The notes beneath the pieces are model-generated. The model was not told where the DNA came from. It was given only the letters and a program-made list of their open reading frames with translations, and searched no databases. Of a stretch of 5,171 nucleotides of DNA, positions 1 through 5,171 are shown piece after piece. Source of the stretch: Alloprevotella sp. (lineage in GTDB: Bacteria > Bacteroidota > Bacteroidia > Bacteroidales > Bacteroidaceae); the NCBI GenBank assembly GCA_015259235.1, contig JABZGM010000152.1, forward strand, positions 1 through 5,171, given 5' to 3'. Made by a program: the position numbers and the translations under genes. Position 1 is the first letter of the stretch. Every line of letters begins with the position of its first letter.

Positions 1-81
1 CCCTTTTTCCTGACACAGTCCATCTCTCATTACCAGATTTCGATTTGTGTATCCCTCAAAGATGGAAGCTACATCAAACTT
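1..81. other. Left-edge intergenic stretch, no gene seen
   Basis: No open frame, tRNA-like fold or Bacteroidota promoter (TTG with TAnnTTTG) is seen. CCCTTTTT at 1-8 could be the end of a terminator of a + strand gene to the left, by resemblance to the GACCCTTTTT in the terminator at 219-237, but the stem is out of view. Confidence 0.5.
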
Positions 82-116
82 CTAGAAATTAGAAATAAGA
101 GATTAGACGTTAGAGG
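82..116 (+). repeat. Heptamer array (TTAGANN x5), left copy
   Basis: Units start at 82, 89, 96, 103 and 110, an exact 7-bp period. The last two (TTAGACG, TTAGAGG) match the consensus fully; TTAGAAA at 89 also fits. The units at 82 (CTAGAAA) and 96 (TAAGAGA) are degenerate. The right-hand copy of the element also has five units at the same period. Confidence 0.75.
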
Positions 117-131
117 GCTAGCGCGGTTGGA

Positions 132-180
132 CTAGAAAAACTAGAAGGACTAGATAGACTAGAAACACTAGCCTGCCTAG
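132..180 (+). repeat. CTAG array at exact 9-bp period (six sites), left copy
   Basis: CTAG tetramers begin at 132, 141, 150, 159, 168 and 177, each exactly 9 bp after the previous one. They are separated by five-base spacers that vary (AAAAA, AAGGA, ATAGA, AAACA, CCTGC). A further CTAG at 118 lies 14 bp before the array and outside the phase. CTAG is generally under-represented in many bacterial genomes, so six in 49 bp is not chance background. Confidence 0.85.
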
Positions 181-192
181 TCCTCCGAGGAC
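180..192. repeat. 13-bp palindrome GTCCTC-C-GAGGAC
   Basis: A perfect 6-bp inverted repeat around a single central C (186). It directly follows the last CTAG and is mostly extra sequence relative to the right-hand element copy, where CTAG is followed at once by CCCGAGCC. It may be a copy-specific insertion or a remnant of repeat expansion. Confidence 0.6.
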
Positions 193-196
193 CCGA

Positions 197-213
197 GCCA
201 CGCTTGTCGTGGT
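197..213. other. Conserved hairpin with compensatory changes, left copy
   Basis: GCCACG (197-202), loop CTTGT (203-207), CGTGGT (208-213): five Watson-Crick pairs and one G-T wobble on the + strand. The loop is identical to that of the right copy, while the stem differs at paired positions (A-T here, C-G there; G-T here, G-C there). This indicates that the fold rather than the sequence is conserved. Confidence 0.65.
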
Positions 214-218
214 GAGCG

Positions 219-237
219 AAAAAGGGTCTGCGACCCT
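219..237 (-). terminator. Intrinsic terminator of the efflux unit
   Basis: On the minus strand, immediately after the TAG stop of the outer-membrane gene, the sequence forms a perfect 6-bp stem (AGGGTC / GACCCT, 237-232 with 228-223) around a three-base GCA loop. Five consecutive T residues (223-219) follow, the first of them closing the stem. The stem is short but GC-rich at its core. Position and orientation fit Rho-independent termination of this transcript. The hairpin is made from the tail of the flanking intergenic element. Confidence 0.65.
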
Positions 238-1662
238 CTAATCTCTATTTTCTGAGAAAATGCCAATCAGAGTGGAGAGTTGTTCCAATTTTTGGTCAAT
301 CAGTGAGAGGCGGCAGTCCAGTTGTTCGCGCTCACTGTCGTTCACCTCAAGATAAGAAGCACGGTTGTTCGCATACAACTGTTGCGCAGCCGACACCGCA
401 CGCGACAGCGCAGCATATTGTTCACGTTTGTGACCCTCCACCAAAGCCAAATGCTCCAGTTTGGAGAGCGCAGCGTGCGTCTCCACGAAAGCCCCCAAAA
501 GCGTCTTCTCATAGTTGTAAAGCGCGTTCAGTTGCTGCGCATCCGCCTGAGCAAACTGCGCACGAATCGCTCGCTTGTTGATCAGCGGAGCCGTCAGAGT
601 GCCCAGCGCGTTCCACACCACCGACTCCGGCAGGCGCACCAAATACTTCGGGTTGAAAGCGTTCACCCCCAAAGCAGCCGACACATTCAGTTGTGGCAAA
701 AACTCCTTACGCGCCGTTTCCACATCCCATTTCGCAGCCGCCAGTTCGTGTTCCGCCTGCACCACGTCAGCCCTCGCCAACAAACGCTCCACCGCCAAAG
801 CCCCCTCAGCAGAAGGCAAAGGCAATGCCGCAAAATCTTTCGGTTGGCGCACAATGGCCTGCGGCAAACGCCCCAAGAGCAAGTTCAGCGTGTGCTCTCG
901 ATCAGCAATCTCCTCGCGCAGCCCACACTCCTCCGCTTCCCCCTTCGCCATCTCAGCAGCAAATTTCTCCACCGCCAGTTGCGTACCAGCGTCCGCCTCC
1001 TTTTGAATCTTCGCCAGTTGCACCGCCTTCTTTTGCAGCGCAACATATTGCAGCATCACCTCCCGTTTTTCGTCCAGCGCCAAGAGCGCGTAGTAGTTTT
1101 CCACCACCTCAGCCACCAGTTTATTTCTCACCGCCCGTTGTCCCGCTTCCGAAGCCAGATAGCGTTCCACCGCCGCCTTTTTGTCGCTTTGCAGTTTGTG
1201 CCAAAGGTCGATCGTCCAATCCAGTTGCACCCCCGGTGCCCAGTCCGGAATCACCGTCGGCACTTTGTGTCCCGGCGTCATCTCCGTCGAAGCATTGCCA
1301 GCCCCTTCGGCGGTGTAGCGTCCCACCTTCGAGAGTCCCAGTCCCATTTTGCCCGAGAGCACAGGGCGCAAAGCCCCCTCCTTCGCCAAGATGGCACTTT
1401 TGGCAATCGCCAAATCCTGCACCGCCATTTTCACATCGTGATTGTTCGCCAAAGCCGTGTCGATAAGCGTTTGGAGCGTGGTGTCGTCAAAGCGTTTCCA
1501 CCACAGCAGCGTGTCCTGCGTGGCGTGGTGCGCAGAGTCCCCCTTGAGCAATCTCTCTTTCAAATCAGACTTCATCACAGTGGCTTGCGGCGTCTGACAA
1601 GCCCCAAAGCCCAGCAAAACCACCGCAGCGCACACCGCCACATTTATTTTATTTCTTTTCAT
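238..1662 (-). CDS. TolC/NodT-type outer membrane efflux lipoprotein
   Basis: Outer-membrane channel component of the RND pump, 474 aa from the chosen ATG at 1662. The N-terminus MKRNKINVAV is a basic n-region followed by a hydrophobic stretch and a lipobox-like FGAC, with the lipidated Cys at residue 22 (codon 1597-1599). Two outer-membrane efflux protein (OEP) repeats are visible. The first is about 55-265, with a membrane strand near 140-155 (VQLDWTIDLW), a long helical coiled region, and LLLGRLP near 261-267. The second is about 290-470, with RADVVQAEHELAAAKWDVE near 297 and a C-terminal helix SYLEVNDSEREQLDCRLSL. The frame stays open upstream to a TTG at 1794, but that would put about 44 basic residues ahead of the signal peptide, so the upstream start is rejected. 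ATG at 1671 (MTTMKRNK) is the only serious alternative. The last residues (NRD) and the TAG stop lie in the flanking intergenic element. The usual C-terminal LYKALGGG-type end is replaced by LSTLIGIFSENRD. Confidence 0.93.
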   Translation of the reverse strand: MKRNKINVAVCAAVVLLGFGACQTPQATVMKSDLKERLLKGDSAHHATQDTLLWWKRFDDTTLQTLIDTALANNHDVKMAVQDLAIAKSAILAKEGALRPVLSGKMGLGLSKVGRYTAEGAGNASTEMTPGHKVPTVIPDWAPGVQLDWTIDLWHKLQSDKKAAVERYLASEAGQRAVRNKLVAEVVENYYALLALDEKREVMLQYVALQKKAVQLAKIQKEADAGTQLAVEKFAAEMAKGEAEECGLREEIADREHTLNLLLGRLPQAIVRQPKDFAALPLPSAEGALAVERLLARADVVQAEHELAAAKWDVETARKEFLPQLNVSAALGVNAFNPKYLVRLPESVVWNALGTLTAPLINKRAIRAQFAQADAQQLNALYNYEKTLLGAFVETHAALSKLEHLALVEGHKREQYAALSRAVSAAQQLYANNRASYLEVNDSEREQLDCRLSLIDQKLEQLSTLIGIFSENRD

Positions 1663-1671
1663 CGTCGTCAT
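1649..1671 (-). promoter_or_regulatory. Overlapping stop/start junction (translational coupling site)
   Basis: The permease gene ends with TAA at 1651-1649, while the outer-membrane gene starts at ATG 1662-1660 in the +1 frame, a 14-nt overlap (23 nt if ATG 1671 is used). No Shine-Dalgarno sequence is seen. The arrangement suggests that ribosomes finishing the permease reinitiate on the outer-membrane gene, keeping the two parts in proportion; the coupling itself is inferred. Confidence 0.6.
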
Positions 1672-4600
1672 CTTCTTGAACGTTTTGAGCATCATCTTGC
1701 GCTGAATCCTCTTGCACAGCATCATCTTGCACAGAATCATCTTGCGTGAAATCATCTTGTGTGAAATCATCTTGTGTGAAATCCTCCTGGGCAAAACCCT
1801 CAGACGCTTGTGTCAAATGTTGTCGATGCAAATCCTCCACCGAGAGTTCTTCTAGGAAAAACACCTCATCACCCCCAGCACTCGTGGCTCTCTTCTTCCG
1901 ATAAGCCACATCCTTCTCCTCGCTCAGCGGTTTTTCCTTTTGGTAATGCACCAATTTGTCCGTCATCCCAGCAAAGATGTAATACAGTCCCGGAATCAAC
2001 ACCAGTCCGCCCAGCGTACCGAGGAGCATACCCCCCACAGCTGCCGTACCGATGGTGCGGTTGCCAATGGCACCAGCTCCCGTGGCAAACACCAGCGGAA
2101 TCAGTCCTGCCACGAAGGCAATGCTCGTCATCAAGATGGGACGGAAACGCGCCACCGCTGCCGAGATGGCAGCCTGCACAATGCTCTCTCCTGCATTCTT
2201 GCGCTGCACGGCATATTCCACCATCAGCACCGCATTCTTGCCCAGCAAGCCAATGAGCATCACCAGCGCAATCTGCGCATAGATGTTGTTTTCCAATCCA
2301 CACATTTTCAAAAACAAGAACGCACCCAAGATGCCCACCGGCAAGAAGATAATCACCGGCATGGGCAACAAGAAGTTCTCGTATTGCGCTGCCAAGATGA
2401 GATACACAAACACCAAGCACACCATAAAGATAATAATCGCCGTGTTGCCCTGTTCTGCCTCGTCTTTCGAGATACCTGCCCAGTCGTAGTCATAGCCCTT
2501 GGGCAGTGTGCGCTGTGCCACCTCTTCGATGGCGCGCAAAGCCTGACCACTCGAATAACCCGCAGCCTGCGCTCCCGTCACCTCAGAAGAGTTGTAGAGA
2601 TTGTGGCGCGTGATTTCGCTCATACCATAAGTGCGCGACAGCGACATAAAGTCGGCATACGGCACCATCTCTCCGTCCTCGTTTTTCGTGTAGAGCCCCA
2701 TCAAGTGTTCGGGGAAATCGCGATATTGCGGAGCCGCCTGCACAATCCCCTTGTAGGGTTTACCAAATCTGATGAAGCCCGTTTGATAGTCCGAACCCAC
2801 CAAAATCGACAGATTCTCCAAAGCCTTGCCCGGCTGCACACCTTTTTGCAAAGCCGCATTGTCGTCCACGTGGAGCATAAACTGCGGATAACTGGCGGAA
2901 TAGAACGTGAAGGCATTGCCTATCTCGGGACGCTTTCGGAGTTCTTTCACAAAATCCTTGCTCACGCGCTCCATCTCGTGATAGTCATTCTTCCCCGTCT
3001 TGTCGAGCAGGCGGAGTTCAAAACCACTCGCCGCACCGTAGCCTGGGATTGAAGGCGGTTCAAAAAACTCGATGTTGGCTTGCGTGAGGGTCTTGCACTT
3101 CTCCTCCAAATCGCTGATAATCTCCTTGGCGGTGCGCTTGCGGTGCTTCCAGTCTTTGAGGTTGATCAAGCAACTGCCGGAGTTGGCACTCGTGCCTTCC
3201 GAGAGGATTTCAAAGCCTGCCAACGACGACACACTCTCCACACCCTCTTCTTCCTTGGCAATTTTCAGAAAAGCCTGTGCAGCAGCGTTCGTGCGCTCTA
3301 TCGTGGAGCCCGGAGGCGTTTCCACCACGGCATAAATCATCCCCTGGTCTTCTTGCGGAATGAAGCCTGCCGGCAAACCCAAGTTCACCCAGTAGGCGAG
3401 TCCGCAGCATGCCAATATCGCTCCGAGGGTCAAAGCCTTCATCCGCACCGTGCGGCGCACCACGCGCTCATAGCGTTGGCTGCCACGGTCGAAACGCGCG
3501 TTGAAGCGTTGCAAAGCCTTGCCCACAAAGCCCAACGTCACGTTGTGTTCTTGCTCTTTCGTCAAAATCAAGGCGCACAAAGCCGGTGTCAAGGTCAGTG
3601 CCACAAAGGCAGAGAACAAGATGCTCGATGCCATGGTGATGGAGAACTGGCGGTAGAACATTCCTTCGGGTCCTCCCATAAACGCCACGGGGATGAACAC
3701 CGAAGCCATCACCAGCGAAATGGCAATGATGGCACCGCTTATCTCCTTCATCGCCTTCTCCGTGGCTTCCACAGGCGAGAGTTTGTGGCGCAGCATCTCC
3801 ACATTCACCGCTTCAATCACCACAATGGCGTCGTCCACCACAATACCGATCGCCATCACCAAGGCGAAGAGCGAAATCATGTTGAGCGTGATGTTGAACA
3901 CCATCATCGCAATGAAACTTCCCAACAGCGAGATGGGAATCGCCAAAATTGGAATCACCGAAGCGCGCCAATCGCCCAAGAACACAAACACCACGATGCC
4001 CACCAGCACAAAGGCTTCGAAGAGGGTGTGGATTACCTTTTCGATGCTGGCGTCTAAGAAGCGGCTCACGTCGTAGCTCACCTCATAGTGCATCCCTTTG
4101 GGCATATCTTTTTGCAAACGCGCCATGGCGGTTTTCACCTTGCCAATCACGTCGCGCGCGTTGCTGCCGTAGGCTTGTTTCAGCGTCACAGCGGCTGAGG
4201 GTCTACCGTTGAAGGTGGAATAGATGTCATACACCTCGTTGCCCAAATGCACATCGGCGATGTCTTTCAGGCGCACAGCGTTGCCGCCTTTCGTGCTTTT
4301 GATGATGATGTTCTTATATTCGTCTTCTGTGGTGTATCGTCCTGGATATTTCAACACATATTCCTTCACCTGTGGGCGCAGTCCGCCACTCTCGCCCAAC
4401 TTACCCGGCGACACTTCCACATTTTGGTCTTCCAGAGCCTCGCGCACATCGTCGGTGGAGAGACCATAGCTCATCATCTTGTCGGGATGCAACCACACGC
4501 GCATGGCATAGTTGCGCGTGCCCAAGATGTCGAGGTCACCCACACCGTCCACGCGGAGGAGTTCGGGGGCAATGTTGATGTCGAAATAGTTGTAGAGAAA

Positions 4601-5056
4601 ACCCTGATCGGCAGTGGGGTCGTCGCTGTAGAGGTTGATATACATCAAGATGTTGGGTTCTTCGCGAGAGATTTTCACCCCTTCTCTGATCACCTCTGGC
4701 GGCAACTTGTTGGTGGCTGACGACACGCGGTTTTGCACATTCACAGCGTCCACATTGGGGTCTGTGCCCAACTTAAACACTACGTTGAGCGCGGCTTCAC
4801 CGTCATTACCGGCATCGCTCTCTATGTATTTCATCCCTGGCACGCCATTGAGGGCTTGTTCCAAGGGGATAATCACGGATTTCACCAACAGTTCGTTGTT
4901 CGCTCCGGGATAGTTGGCGACCACATTCACCTTTGGGGGCGAAATGGAGGGAAACTGCGTCACCGGCAGATTGAACAATGCCAACACGCCAATGAAGGCG
5001 ATGACCAGCGACACCACAATCGACAACACTGGTCGGCGAATAAAGATCTTAAACAT
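1649..5056 (-). CDS. RND (HAE1/AcrB-type) multidrug efflux permease with acidic repeat tail
   Basis: Inner-membrane proton/substrate antiporter of a tripartite efflux pump, 1135 aa; family members are usually about 1030-1060 aa. The start at 5056 gives the classic N-terminus MFKIFIRRPV followed by TM1 (about 10-29). The first periplasmic porter/docking region spans about 30-340, TM2-TM6 about 343-499, TM7 about 541-559, the second periplasmic region about 560-870, and TM8-TM12 about 873-1029. Visible proton-relay residues are D408/D409 in TM4 (GIVVDDA), K940 in TM10 (GLLGKNA), and R970 and T977 before and in TM11 (RFRPILMTS), matching AcrB D407, D408, K940, R971 and T978. These identify the HAE1 family and suggest an active pump; the substrate cannot be read from sequence. 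Residues after about 1040 are extra and hydrophilic, ending in seven acidic pentapeptides and a DDDD-EKK end. No Shine-Dalgarno precedes the start, as is usual in Bacteroidota. The gene overlaps the outer-membrane partner gene by 14 nt. Confidence 0.97.
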   Translation of the reverse strand: MFKIFIRRPVLSIVVSLVIAFIGVLALFNLPVTQFPSISPPKVNVVANYPGANNELLVKSVIIPLEQALNGVPGMKYIESDAGNDGEAALNVVFKLGTDPNVDAVNVQNRVSSATNKLPPEVIREGVKISREEPNILMYINLYSDDPTADQGFLYNYFDINIAPELLRVDGVGDLDILGTRNYAMRVWLHPDKMMSYGLSTDDVREALEDQNVEVSPGKLGESGGLRPQVKEYVLKYPGRYTTEDEYKNIIIKSTKGGNAVRLKDIADVHLGNEVYDIYSTFNGRPSAAVTLKQAYGSNARDVIGKVKTAMARLQKDMPKGMHYEVSYDVSRFLDASIEKVIHTLFEAFVLVGIVVFVFLGDWRASVIPILAIPISLLGSFIAMMVFNITLNMISLFALVMAIGIVVDDAIVVIEAVNVEMLRHKLSPVEATEKAMKEISGAIIAISLVMASVFIPVAFMGGPEGMFYRQFSITMASSILFSAFVALTLTPALCALILTKEQEHNVTLGFVGKALQRFNARFDRGSQRYERVVRRTVRMKALTLGAILACCGLAYWVNLGLPAGFIPQEDQGMIYAVVETPPGSTIERTNAAAQAFLKIAKEEEGVESVSSLAGFEILSEGTSANSGSCLINLKDWKHRKRTAKEIISDLEEKCKTLTQANIEFFEPPSIPGYGAASGFELRLLDKTGKNDYHEMERVSKDFVKELRKRPEIGNAFTFYSASYPQFMLHVDDNAALQKGVQPGKALENLSILVGSDYQTGFIRFGKPYKGIVQAAPQYRDFPEHLMGLYTKNEDGEMVPYADFMSLSRTYGMSEITRHNLYNSSEVTGAQAAGYSSGQALRAIEEVAQRTLPKGYDYDWAGISKDEAEQGNTAIIIFMVCLVFVYLILAAQYENFLLPMPVIIFLPVGILGAFLFLKMCGLENNIYAQIALVMLIGLLGKNAVLMVEYAVQRKNAGESIVQAAISAAVARFRPILMTSIAFVAGLIPLVFATGAGAIGNRTIGTAAVGGMLLGTLGGLVLIPGLYYIFAGMTDKLVHYQKEKPLSEEKDVAYRKKRATSAGGDEVFFLEELSVEDLHRQHLTQASEGFAQEDFTQDDFTQDDFTQDDSVQDDAVQEDSAQDDAQNVQEDDDDEKK
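1688..1792 (-). repeat. Seven 15-bp tandem repeats encoding the acidic pentapeptide tail of the permease
   Basis: Seven in-frame 15-bp units encode permease residues 1089-1123: AQEDF, TQDDF, TQDDF, TQDDS, VQDDA, VQEDS and AQDDA. The units at 1748-1762 and 1763-1777 are identical at the DNA level; the others diverge. Because the unit is a multiple of three, gain or loss of units would change tail length without a frameshift. The same DNA read in the frame of the downstream gene is also open, gives basic HKMIS-type peptides, and places several ATG codons in that frame. Confidence 0.9.
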
Positions 5057-5059
5057 ATC

Positions 5060-5094
5060 TTAGATGTTAGAGATTAGACGTTAGACGTTAGAGG
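5060..5094 (+). repeat. Heptamer array (TTAGANN x5), right copy
   Basis: TTAGA begins at 5060, 5067, 5074, 5081 and 5088, a perfect 7-bp period with no degenerate unit; the variable two bases are TG, GA, CG, CG and GG. The array ends 4 bp upstream of the permease ATG, so it occupies the place where a ribosome binding site would lie. Read on the minus strand each unit contains TCTAA. Confidence 0.85.
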
Positions 5095-5108
5095 GCTGCG
5101 CAGTTGGA

Positions 5109-5130
5109 CTAGAGCTTCTAGAGCTTCTAG
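5109..5130 (+). repeat. CTAG array at exact 9-bp period (three sites), right copy
   Basis: CTAG begins at 5109, 5118 and 5127, again exactly 9 bp apart, with both spacers AGCTT. The same period with a different unit number and different spacers from the left copy shows that CTAG and its spacing are the conserved properties. Confidence 0.85.
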
Positions 5131-5135
5131 CCCGA

Positions 5136-5152
5136 GCCCCGCTTGTCGGGGC
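5136..5152. other. Conserved hairpin, right copy
   Basis: GCCCCG (5136-5141), loop CTTGT (5142-5146), CGGGGC (5147-5152): a perfect 6-bp GC-only stem. Compared with 197-213 the two stem differences on the 3' arm are each explained by pairing: one is matched by a change on the 5' arm, the other turns a wobble into a full pair. Confidence 0.65.
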
Positions 5153-5157
5153 GAGCG

Positions 5158-5169
5158 AAAAAGGGTCTG
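5158..5169 (-). terminator. Possible 3' half of an upstream gene's terminator (partial)
   Basis: On the minus strand this reads CAGACCCTTTTT, the same sequence as the descending arm and T-tract of the terminator at 219-237. The ascending arm would lie outside the window. If present, it would terminate a minus-strand gene ending just beyond the right edge. Called only by analogy with the left copy. Confidence 0.3.
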
Positions 5170-5171
5170 TG

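Larger units (their letters stand above)
82..246. repeat. Composite intergenic repeat element, left copy
   Basis: Non-coding element of about 165 bp whose modules recur, in the same order and orientation, at 5060-5171. Order on the + strand: five heptamers (82-116), conserved core GCTAGCGCGGTTGGA (117-131), CTAG array at 9-bp period (132-180), palindrome (180-192, absent from the other copy), CCCGAGCC plus hairpin (192-213), and tail GAGCGAAAAAGGGTCTG (214-230). It closes with CCCTCTAATCTCT (234-246), the inverse of the heptamer motif. The inverted ends (98-107 and 115-117 against 234-246) make it resemble a small inverted-repeat-bounded element, but no target-site duplication is evident. I do not recognise a named family. 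Confidence 0.7.
5060..5171. repeat. Composite intergenic repeat element, right copy (cut by window edge)
   Basis: Second copy of the element, filling the sequence immediately upstream of the permease start codon. Modules in order: five heptamers (5060-5094), core GCTGCGCAGTTGGA (5095-5108), CTAG array (5109-5130), CCCGAGCC plus hairpin (5131-5152), and tail GAGCGAAAAAGGGTCTG (5153-5169). It has three CTAG sites instead of six and lacks the 13-bp palindrome. The expected inverted heptamer end lies beyond the window. In minus-strand terms it forms the untranslated leader of the permease gene. Confidence 0.7.

Noticed and set aside
82..246. CRISPR array
   Set aside because: The repeat units are only 7 and 9 bp with 2- and 5-base variable parts, far too short for CRISPR repeats and spacers, and no cas gene is present.
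82..246. Insertion sequence remnant
   Set aside because: No transposase fragment is detectable and no direct flanking duplication is seen; a non-autonomous element remains possible and is reported as a finding instead.
693..1466. Proline-rich + strand open frame
   Set aside because: The composition is explained by reading GC-biased codons of the outer-membrane gene in antisense; it is nested with other antisense frames over the same DNA.
322..1749. Long + strand open frame antisense to the outer-membrane gene
   Set aside because: The product is Arg/His/Gln/Ser-rich with no domain, signal or plausible start context, and it exactly shadows a well-supported gene on the other strand.
1663..1794. 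N-terminal extension of the outer-membrane protein from TTG at 1794
   Set aside because: It would place about 44 basic, repeat-derived residues before a clear lipoprotein signal peptide and needs a rare start codon inside repeat DNA.
1940..4057. Two long His/Gln/Arg-rich + strand open frames (1940-3052 and 3080-4057)
   Set aside because: Both are antisense to conserved permease segments, including the TM4 and TM10 motifs, and show no recognisable fold or family.
5057..5171. Bacteroidota promoter upstream of the permease
   Set aside because: No TAnnTTTG with an upstream TTG is seen on the minus strand; the region is filled by the repeat element. A promoter may lie further right or be non-canonical.

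Overview
The window looks like chromosomal DNA of a Bacteroidota member, most likely a Bacteroidales/Prevotellaceae-type organism. This is an inference from three things: the style of the two encoded proteins, the absence of Shine-Dalgarno sequences before either start, and an efflux outer-membrane protein made as a lipoprotein. No species can be named from the sequence alone.

Almost all of the window is one two-gene unit on the minus strand, read from right to left. The first gene (1649-5056) encodes a full-length inner-membrane RND (HAE1/AcrB-type) efflux permease with all proton-relay residues in place. It carries an unusual acidic C-terminal tail made of seven pentapeptides. The second gene (238-1662) encodes a TolC/NodT-type outer-membrane efflux lipoprotein and overlaps the end of the first by 14 nt, so translational coupling is likely. 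Together they would form two of the three parts of a drug or metabolite efflux pump. The third part, the periplasmic adaptor (membrane fusion protein), is not in the window and would be expected just beyond the right edge.

The non-coding flanks are the most unusual part. The left flank (about 82-246) and the right flank (about 5060-5171, cut by the window edge) hold two diverged copies of the same composite intergenic element, in the same orientation. In + strand order its modules are: five heptamers of the TTAGANN type at an exact 7-bp period; a conserved core (GCTAGCGCGGTTGGA in one copy, GCTGCGCAGTTGGA in the other); CTAG tetramers at an exact 9-bp period (six in the left copy, three in the right); a short hairpin whose stem differs between copies by compensatory changes; and a conserved tail GAGCGAAAAAGGGTCTG. 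On the minus strand the left tail forms the intrinsic terminator of the efflux unit. The inverted heptamer at that end supplies the stop codon of the outer-membrane protein gene.

Bases 1-81 hold no gene. The numerous + strand open frames antisense to the two genes are rich in Pro, Arg, His or Gln, lack recognisable domains, and are treated as shadows.
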